Shown here: piece after piece, positions 1 through 5,432 of the stretch
Position numbering within the stretch: position 1 is the first letter of the stretch
How the letters are laid out: every line of letters starts with the position of its first letter
Assembly: GCA_018333405.1 (NCBI GenBank)
Contig: JAGXSR010000099.1
Coordinates: forward strand, 1 to 9,646
Reading direction: 5' to 3'
Origin: Dethiobacter sp.
Lineage (GTDB): Bacteria; Bacillota; Dethiobacteria; DTU022
DNA length: 9,646 bases
The notes under the pieces: model-generated
What the model was told of the DNA's origin: nothing
Seen by the model: only the letters and a program-made list of their open reading frames with translations
The model's database searches: none
Translations under genes and position numbers: made by a program

Positions 1-2
1 GC

Positions 3-422
3 CTGGCAAGTATTGAACGTGAGGGAAACAGATACCGGAACGGCTCACTGGTTGCTTACTGGCATAGTTATTATAATGGCCTTCCCATCTACGGAGATAC
101 AGGTGTAGCAATGATGTTTAACGACAGCGGGTTGGTTGAATATAAGCGCAGGCTTTATTCATCAGTTCATCCGGCGGGGGCTCCTTTCATGGTTGGCGAC
201 TTCAAGGAGGCCGTTATTTCAGCGCTGGCTATAATAGAGGATAAAGGTTTGCTTCCTGCAGCGGGAACACCTTATCTGCTTGAAGAGATTGAGTTGGTAT
301 ATGTCGCAGTTCAGACGACCTCGCCGTCCCGTATTGTCCCGGCTTGGGTCATCAGAATAAATGGGTTGGATTTACTGATTAACGCCAGAGATCTGTCATG
401 GCTGGAAGGGGTGAACCGGTGA
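3..422 (+). CDS. yycH: YycH-family regulator of the WalK sensor kinase, C-terminal part (5' end outside window)
   Basis: The frame is open from the first bases, so the gene begins upstream; 139 C-terminal residues are visible. The fragment reads through a YWHSYYNGLPIYGD stretch, then a FNDSGLVEYKRRLY strand, a helix around DFKEAVISALAIIEDKG, and a final PAWVIRINGLDLLINARD strand. This matches the C-terminal domains of YycH. In Bacillus, YycH is a single-pass membrane protein with an extracytoplasmic body that, with YycI, modulates the WalK (YycG) kinase controlling cell-wall metabolism. The N-terminal membrane segment is not visible here. The stop codon overlaps the likely GTG start of yycI, indicating translational coupling. 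The family assignment rests on this fragment plus the YycI gene directly downstream; role and location are inferred from relatives. Confidence 0.85.
   Translation: MASIEREGNRYRNGSLVAYWHSYYNGLPIYGDTGVAMMFNDSGLVEYKRRLYSSVHPAGAPFMVGDFKEAVISALAIIEDKGLLPAAGTPYLLEEIELVYVAVQTTSPSRIVPAWVIRINGLDLLINARDLSWLEGVNR
404..411 (+). promoter_or_regulatory. Ribosome binding site deciding the yycI start
   Basis: GGAAGGGG lies 7 nt before the GTG at 419. An in-frame ATG at 398 lies upstream of this site and has no good site of its own, so GTG 419 is the better start. That choice also gives the family-like N-terminus VNLGRAKTALIYAFLGLNIF. Confidence 0.75.
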
Positions 423-1282
423 ACCTTGGACGGGCGAAAACAGCCCTGATTTATGCATTTCTTGGGCTAAACATATTCTTGTCCTATCATCTTCTTTTGC
501 CCTTTATGGACAGGTTTAATCAAGTTGCTGTTTCATCTGCCGATTATGAAAATGCCCGTAGTTATCTGGAGCAGAATAATTACATCCTGGAAGCAGAAAT
601 AATCCGGTCAGCACAAGTGAGCACATTTTTGACCGTGGCGCCTGCTCAGCAGATACGGGATGAATTGAGATCATTATTCAGCGGGGCTTCAGTGGTTTCA
701 GAAGAAAACAAAACATCTGTCTACCGGCTGACGGACCGGGAACTGACTGTGCGACCGGAAGGGCCGTTGCGCATCGATTTTAAGCCTGGTCTATTCTTGG
801 AGGCACAAAGTGAAACCCCGGAGGATCAGGAGCTCTCCGGTCTGGTGCTGCAGCTTCTTGGCGAGAATATGGTCGTGCCCGACGAGGTGCGTTATAATTA
901 TATCAAAAGAGAGCAGGATGGCCGAAAAATCATACATTACTATCAGGATATTGGCGGTACTCCGTTATATGCCGGCTACATGAATGTTTTTATAGAAGGG
1001 GATCGTATAGTCAGCGTAGAATTGTATTGGTTGGAGCTGATCGATTGGCCTCAGGAGGGAGAGATTGAAGTGATCCCTGCTACTGAAGCGCTAATCAGGC
1101 TGGTAGAAGAGTTGGGACCGAGTCCTAACCCTCGGCAGATTATAAAAGTCGATTTGGGTTATTACAGCCGCGAATACAATGCAGAAAAGTGGGAGATCCC
1201 TCCGGTTTGGCGCATATTGCTGGGAGATGGCGGCGTATATTATATAAATGCTTTTACCGGGAACCTTGAAGCTGATGAATAA
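419..1282 (+). CDS. yycI: YycI-family regulator of the WalK sensor kinase
   Basis: The 287-residue product from the GTG at 419 has a short cytoplasmic N-terminus, one membrane segment at about residues 8-28 (ALIYAFLGLNIFLSYHLLL), and a long extracytoplasmic body ending in strands such as IPPVWRILLGDGG and VYYINAFTG. The NLGRAKT-(hydrophobic)-LNIFL start is typical of YycI. In Bacillus, YycI and YycH contact WalK through their membrane helices and tune its activity. The start was chosen because it overlaps the yycH stop as GTGA and sits 7 nt after GGAAGGGG; an ATG at 398 would add seven residues. The C-terminal half resembles that of YycH upstream, consistent with shared domains. murA follows after 35 nt in the same direction, so co-transcription is likely. 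Confidence 0.88.
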   Translation: MNLGRAKTALIYAFLGLNIFLSYHLLLPFMDRFNQVAVSSADYENARSYLEQNNYILEAEIIRSAQVSTFLTVAPAQQIRDELRSLFSGASVVSEENKTSVYRLTDRELTVRPEGPLRIDFKPGLFLEAQSETPEDQELSGLVLQLLGENMVVPDEVRYNYIKREQDGRKIIHYYQDIGGTPLYAGYMNVFIEGDRIVSVELYWLELIDWPQEGEIEVIPATEALIRLVEELGPSPNPRQIIKVDLGYYSREYNAEKWEIPPVWRILLGDGGVYYINAFTGNLEADE

Positions 1283-1317
1283 AATTGTTTTGTTGATTTG
1301 CTGATTGGAGAAGAATC

Positions 1318-2604
1318 ATGGATACGATTGTAATCAACGGGGGCAAACAGCTGATCGGAAAAGTGCGGATCAGCGGCGCAAAAAATGCAGCGGTGGCTAT
1401 ATTGCCGGCGGCACTGGCATCTACTGAAAAAGTCTGCTTAAATAACTTGCCTGATATCAATGATATCCGTACGCTTGTGGCTATTTTGGAGGACTTAGGC
1501 ATTGGCATCCGGCGCAGGGGCCGTCATGCCCTTGAGTTGAACCCAGCTAAATTGCGTAGTTATGCTCCATCTTATGACCTGGTGAAAAAAATGCGCGCCT
1601 CATATTATTTTATGGGCAGCCTTCTGGCCCGTTGCGGACGGGCGGAAGTGCCGGTTCCCGGCGGCTGCGATCTGGGTCCGCGACCGATTGATCAACATTT
1701 GAAGGGCTTTGCCGCTCTGGGCGTGGAAATCGAACAGGAGCATGGCCTGATCAAATTATTTGCCAAAAAAATGCGGGGAGCGCATATTTATCTGGACGTA
1801 GTCAGCGTCGGGGCAACGATCAATTTAATGATTGCCGCTGTAACGGCTGAAGGGAGAACTGTCCTGGAAAACGCAGCGAAAGAGCCGGAAATTGTTGATG
1901 TGGCCAACTTTCTTAATGCTATGGGCGCCTCTATCCGTGGAGCCGGAACGGATGTAATCCGGATCGATGGAGTCAGCCGGCTTGGCCGTGTGGAGCATGC
2001 AATTATCCCGGATCGGATTGAAGCGGGCACTTTTATGCTGGCTGCAGCTGCCACCGGAGGCGAAGTAGTTGTTGACGAGGTTATCCCCAAACATCTGGAA
2101 GCCGTTAGCGCAAAGCTCAGGGAGATGGGGGTTACGGTGGATGCGCAGCCGGAACGGATCACTGTCTGCAGAGAAGATAAACTGCTGCCCTCTGATCTGA
2201 AAACATTTCCGTATCCTGGCTTTCCTACCGACTTACAGCCCCTGGCGGTTGCTCTGCTTACTGCAGCCGAAGGAGTCAGCATTGTCACTGAAAATGTCTT
2301 TGACGGACGGTTCCGGCATGTGGACGAGTTAAAGAGAATGGGCGCCCAGATCAAAGTGGAGGGCCGGACTGCAGTGGTGGAAGGAGGAACTCCATTATCC
2401 GCTGCGCCTGTGACGGCCACAGACTTAAGAGCCGGCGCCGCTCTGGTCGTGGCCGGTCTTATGGCCAGGGGTGAGACGATTTTAAGCGATGCAGAGCATA
2501 TTTACCGCGGCTATGAACAATTTGAAGAAAAATTGCGCGGTTTGGGCGCTTCGATCAGACGCACGCGCGGGCGTGGAAGCGTTCTTTCCAGAAAGACGAT
2601 CTGA
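1318..2604 (+). CDS. murA: UDP-N-acetylglucosamine 1-carboxyvinyltransferase (MurA)
   Basis: This cytoplasmic enzyme transfers enolpyruvate from phosphoenolpyruvate to UDP-N-acetylglucosamine, the first committed step of peptidoglycan synthesis. The 428-residue product has normal family length and the two-lobed EPT-synthase pattern. Visible key residues are Lys22-Asn23 in GAKNAA, the catalytic-loop Cys117 in PGGCDLGPRPID, Asp305 in FPTDLQ and Arg371 in DLRAGAA. Retention of Cys117 (Cys115 in E. coli) predicts a fosfomycin-sensitive type; this is inferred from sequence only. The ATG lies 7 nt after GGAG (1307-1310). The gene follows yycI by 35 nt and its stop lies 1 nt before the phosphatase start, so it appears to be an operon member. 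Many Firmicutes carry two murA paralogues; which one this is cannot be decided here. Confidence 0.97.
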   Translation: MDTIVINGGKQLIGKVRISGAKNAAVAILPAALASTEKVCLNNLPDINDIRTLVAILEDLGIGIRRRGRHALELNPAKLRSYAPSYDLVKKMRASYYFMGSLLARCGRAEVPVPGGCDLGPRPIDQHLKGFAALGVEIEQEHGLIKLFAKKMRGAHIYLDVVSVGATINLMIAAVTAEGRTVLENAAKEPEIVDVANFLNAMGASIRGAGTDVIRIDGVSRLGRVEHAIIPDRIEAGTFMLAAAATGGEVVVDEVIPKHLEAVSAKLREMGVTVDAQPERITVCREDKLLPSDLKTFPYPGFPTDLQPLAVALLTAAEGVSIVTENVFDGRFRHVDELKRMGAQIKVEGRTAVVEGGTPLSAAPVTATDLRAGAALVVAGLMARGETILSDAEHIYRGYEQFEEKLRGLGASIRRTRGRGSVLSRKTI

Positions 2605-2605
2605 T

Positions 2606-3220
2606 ATGGAAATTTGGCTGATACGCCACGGCACAACCACCGCGAACCAGGAAGGTCGGTTTCAAGGCCGGTTGGATTATCCTCTTTCTGATCAGGGGCG
2701 TTGCGAAGCGGATCTGCTGTCCCGCAGATTAAAAAATGTCGGGCTGGAATTTTTATACAGCAGCGACCTCAAGCGGGCCTGGGAAACTGCACAGATCATT
2801 GCCGCTGCAACAGGTCTAAGACCGGTTTCGTCTCCGCTGTTGCGTGAATGCTCTTGGGGCGCGGCGGAGGGCTTGACTCAAGCCGAGATTCATTCGTATT
2901 TATTGCCGCCATTTTTCTATGCGGGCAGAGATAGACTTAAAGCAAGTTTCTGGGGTGGTGAAAGCGAACGGAAGCTTATGTCCCGAGCCGGATATTTCCT
3001 TAAGAGGGTAGATATAGAGTGTAACGGATTCAGCCGTGTCGCCGTGGTCAGCCATGGGCGTTTAATTAATGCGCTTCTTGCCGCGGCCTTTGGCCTAAAA
3101 GCTCGCCGACGGTGGCCTTTTTCTCCCAGCCCCGCCTCGCTGTCACTGATTATCCGTAGAGCGGGAGAGAGCAGTTATCGTTTGGAGCTGTTCAATGACC
3201 GATGCCACCTGAATATGTAA
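2606..3220 (+). CDS. Histidine phosphatase family protein (phosphoglycerate mutase-like)
   Basis: The 204-residue product is a branch-1 histidine phosphatase. It begins MEIWLIRHGTTTANQEGRFQG, whose RHG motif carries the phospho-accepting histidine at residue 8. It then has the SSDLKRAWETA segment with a conserved Arg, RECSWGAAEG with the acid/base Glu, FWGGES (the usual PGGES position) and VVSHG with the second catalytic His. The fold is shared by PhoE-type phosphatases, alpha-ribazole phosphatase (CobC) and phosphoglycerate mutases, so the substrate cannot be named; general phosphatase is the safest label. ATG 2606 was chosen because the family motif starts immediately after it; starts further upstream would lie inside murA and add about 39 unrelated residues. 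It is 1 nt from the murA stop with only a weak AGAAAGACG site, suggesting translational coupling. No membrane segment is visible. Confidence 0.88.
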   Translation: MEIWLIRHGTTTANQEGRFQGRLDYPLSDQGRCEADLLSRRLKNVGLEFLYSSDLKRAWETAQIIAAATGLRPVSSPLLRECSWGAAEGLTQAEIHSYLLPPFFYAGRDRLKASFWGGESERKLMSRAGYFLKRVDIECNGFSRVAVVSHGRLINALLAAAFGLKARRRWPFSPSPASLSLIIRRAGESSYRLELFNDRCHLNM

Positions 3221-3250
3221 GTTTGTTCATCTTCGCCAATAACTATTATC

Positions 3251-3257
3251 GGAGGAG
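3251..3257 (+). promoter_or_regulatory. Ribosome binding site of the HtrA-like protease gene
   Basis: GGAGGAG lies 9 nt before the ATG at 3267. It is a near-ideal site and supports that start, which keeps the membrane anchor intact. Confidence 0.8.
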
Positions 3258-3266
3258 AAATTACAG

Positions 3267-4397
3267 ATGGACAAATTTGAAGGATATAACCGCAAACTGC
3301 GTCGACCAGCTTCGCCGATCAGCTGTTTCGTTTTTGGCATTTCAGGGTTAATCATTGGAGCGTTGCTGGTCGCGGCCCTTTTTTACTGCTATATATTGCC
3401 AAACCTGACTGCCGATCCCTTAACTGATCCTCTTAAGCAAGATGAGGCCGATCTAAAAAAGCCCCCTTCGCCTCACCGGGAGGATCTGGCTGCCGTGGAA
3501 GTGGTTAACCGGGTGATGCCGGCGGTAGTGGCTGTGAATAATTATGGGTACGTAACCCGCCTCGGACAGAGCGCCTTAGTGGAAAGAGGTTCCGGATCAG
3601 GGGTTATTGTCAGCCCGGACGGGTACATCATTACCAACCAGCATGTAATTAACGCTGCTGATGAAATTCGGGTGGTGTTGCCCGATAACGGCACAATGAA
3701 AGCAACCCTGGTGGGGGAGGATGTCTTAACAGACCTGGCGCTGCTGAAAATTGAGCGCGACGGTTTACCTTATATCCCGTTTGGAGATTCTGAGGCTACG
3801 CAGGTTGGGGAGAGTGTATTTGCGGTAGGCAATCCACTGGGGTTTTTTCAGCAGACGGTCACAGCCGGGATAATCAGCGCGGTTGATCGGCAGGTGCGGA
3901 TTCCAGACAGCCAGTATGCCTACACCTTTATTCAGACAGATGCTGTGATCAATCGCGGTAACAGCGGCGGCCCGCTGGTTAATCTGCGCGGTGAAATTAT
4001 CGGTATAAATTCGGTCAAGGTGGCGGCCGTTGGTGTGGAGGGGATCGGCCTGGCTATTCCCAGCAGGACGGTGAGGCGAGTAATGACGGATTTACGTGAG
4101 TATCAAAGAGTGCGCCGGCCTCAACTGGGCATTTTAGTAGAAGATCTCGCCCAGGTGACTGGCGATACAGCAGATCAGGGAGTGCACATCCGCGAAGTAA
4201 TTGCGGGGAGCGCTGCCGAGCAGGCGGGTTTACAGGCCGGCGATGTGATCATATCCATAGGAACCAGACCGGTTCAGTTTTTGGCCCAATTGTTTGATAC
4301 ACTTCTGGAATATTATCCTGGAGATCATATAGAGATAACAGTACTAAGAGACAACACAACGCTAGTATTTAACGCCGTGCTCGGTGAAATGCAGTAA
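3267..4397 (+). CDS. htrA: HtrA/DegP-like membrane-anchored serine protease with PDZ domain
   Basis: The 376-residue product has a basic N-terminus, one membrane segment at about residues 19-45, and a charged, Pro-rich linker (about 48-72). A trypsin-like domain follows with His126 (TNQHVI), Asp156 (LTDLALL) and Ser233 (GNSGGPL), all in canonical contexts. A single PDZ domain (about 285-372) contains AEQAGLQAGDVIISI. The domain order and length match Firmicutes HtrA/YycK-type proteases, which degrade or refold damaged proteins on the outer face of the membrane. HtrA sits at the end of the yyc operon in Bacillus, and the distance here to yycH/yycI supports that assignment. In Bacillus, paralogues are induced through envelope-stress regulators; no such operator was recognised here. 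All three catalytic residues are present, so activity is expected. Confidence 0.95.
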   Translation: MDKFEGYNRKLRRPASPISCFVFGISGLIIGALLVAALFYCYILPNLTADPLTDPLKQDEADLKKPPSPHREDLAAVEVVNRVMPAVVAVNNYGYVTRLGQSALVERGSGSGVIVSPDGYIITNQHVINAADEIRVVLPDNGTMKATLVGEDVLTDLALLKIERDGLPYIPFGDSEATQVGESVFAVGNPLGFFQQTVTAGIISAVDRQVRIPDSQYAYTFIQTDAVINRGNSGGPLVNLRGEIIGINSVKVAAVGVEGIGLAIPSRTVRRVMTDLREYQRVRRPQLGILVEDLAQVTGDTADQGVHIREVIAGSAAEQAGLQAGDVIISIGTRPVQFLAQLFDTLLEYYPGDHIEITVLRDNTTLVFNAVLGEMQ

Positions 4398-4445
4398 TGT
4401 CGGTCCGGGTCTCCGGATGGGTGTTATGTCAGACGGCAATTGGTC

Positions 4446-4450
4446 GGAGG
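4446..4450 (+). promoter_or_regulatory. Ribosome binding site selecting a TTG start
   Basis: GGAGG lies 7 nt before TTG 4458. No in-frame ATG occurs before the conserved LLIFIDGVGLGD motif, so the TTG is the only start that keeps the metal-binding Asp. Confidence 0.8.
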
Positions 4451-4457
4451 ATAACTG

Positions 4458-5381
4458 TTGAAAACACTGCTGATTTTTATTGACGGGGTTGGACTGGGAG
4501 ATACCGGCGCAGCTAACCCCTTTATTTTTGTCGATACCCCGGCTATACAGGCGCTTCTTCAAGGTCAACGATTATGTCGGAAGGCAATAGGGTTTAGCGA
4601 TAGAAGAGCATCCCTTTTAGGCCTGGATGCGGTCCTGGATGTGTGCGGGCTGCCCCAAAGCGCCACCGGCCAAGCTACAATATTTTCCGGGGTGAATGCT
4701 CCACGTTTGCTCGGGTCCCACTTAAACGGGTATCCCAACAAATTGTTGCGCGATATGCTTGCCGAAAGAGGGATCTTTAAACAATTCAAGCAGAAGGGTT
4801 ACCGCTGCGCATTTGCCAATGCCTACAGACCACCATTTTTTGAACACCTTAAGTCGGGTTTGCCCGGCTATAAATATTCTTGCAGCACTTTGGTCACTTA
4901 TTACGGGGGTGTTGCCTTTCGTTCTTTAGATCATCTGCGTAATGGTGAGGCTGTGTATATGGATATTGACAATACTTTTCTGCAACAAATGGGTGTGGAT
5001 GTTGAGCGGATCACCCCGGAAGAAGCCGGACGCAGACTGATAGCGATAAGTGGCCGTTATGATTTTACAATGTTCGAATATTTTTTTAGCGATCTGGCCG
5101 GCCATAGCACAGATTTAAAAAAGGCGATCCAAGTGGTGGAAACACTGGACCGTTTCATCGGGGCAGTGGCCGAAGAGCTGGATACAACCCGGGTCCTGTT
5201 AATAGTTACCAGTGATCATGGCAATATGGAAGACCTAAGGCATAAAGAGCATACAACTAACCCTGTGCCGGCTCTTCTGGTGGGAGATCAAAAACTGCGT
5301 CAGATAATTTCTGCACGGATGAATAACCTGACTGATATTCTGCCGGCAACACAGTTTGTTTTGGCCTGGGAGTGCGGATAA
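4458..5381 (+). CDS. Alkaline-phosphatase-superfamily metalloenzyme (phosphoglycerate mutase-like), substrate unknown
   Basis: The 307-residue product carries the metal-ligand set of the cofactor-independent phosphoglycerate mutase/phosphopentomutase group. These are Asp9 (FIDGVGLGD), the nucleophile region QSATGQATIFSG (Ser68 aligns by eye with the Ser of the iPGM SEVGH motif; Thr70 is the alternative), Asp212 and His216 (DLAGHSTD), Asp253-His254 (SDHGNMED) and His265 (KEHTTNPVP). It is much shorter than full iPGM (about 510 residues) and seems to lack most of the inserted phosphotransferase domain, so a glycolytic role is unlikely. Proteins of this type are usually named only 'metalloenzyme'. 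No signal peptide or membrane helix is seen, so it is probably cytoplasmic. It starts at TTG, 60 nt after htrA in the same direction, and may be transcribed with it. The reaction is probably phosphate-ester hydrolysis or transfer; that is inference from the fold. Confidence 0.82.
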   Translation: MKTLLIFIDGVGLGDTGAANPFIFVDTPAIQALLQGQRLCRKAIGFSDRRASLLGLDAVLDVCGLPQSATGQATIFSGVNAPRLLGSHLNGYPNKLLRDMLAERGIFKQFKQKGYRCAFANAYRPPFFEHLKSGLPGYKYSCSTLVTYYGGVAFRSLDHLRNGEAVYMDIDNTFLQQMGVDVERITPEEAGRRLIAISGRYDFTMFEYFFSDLAGHSTDLKKAIQVVETLDRFIGAVAEELDTTRVLLIVTSDHGNMEDLRHKEHTTNPVPALLVGDQKLRQIISARMNNLTDILPATQFVLAWECG

Positions 5382-5396
5382 CTTCAGGCATGAGGT

Positions 5397-5415
5397 CAGG
5401 GTTTCCGGAATCCTG
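5397..5415 (+). terminator. Weak hairpin between convergent genes, possible terminator
   Basis: CAGGGTT, loop TCCGG, then AATCCTG forms a 7-bp stem with one G-U pair when read as plus-strand RNA. It starts 15 nt after the metalloenzyme stop. There is no T-run after it, so it is not a canonical intrinsic terminator. On the minus strand the stem has an A-C mismatch. Confidence 0.2.
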
Positions 5416-5432
5416 TTGCGCATACATAGGGT

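Noticed and set aside
1788..2420. A 210-codon open frame on the minus strand inside murA
   Set aside because: It lies wholly antisense to an intact, well-conserved murA. Its product is Ser/Thr/Ala-rich low-complexity text typical of an antisense shadow, with no recognisable motif.
3223..3249. TTGTTC and TATTAT as a promoter for the protease gene
   Set aside because: The spacer is only 15 nt and transcription would begin inside the GGAGGAG ribosome site, leaving it unusable.
4404..4417. TCCGG-gtct-CCGGA hairpin after the protease gene as a terminator
   Set aside because: The stem is only 5 bp and no T-run follows. It does not support ending transcription before the metalloenzyme gene.
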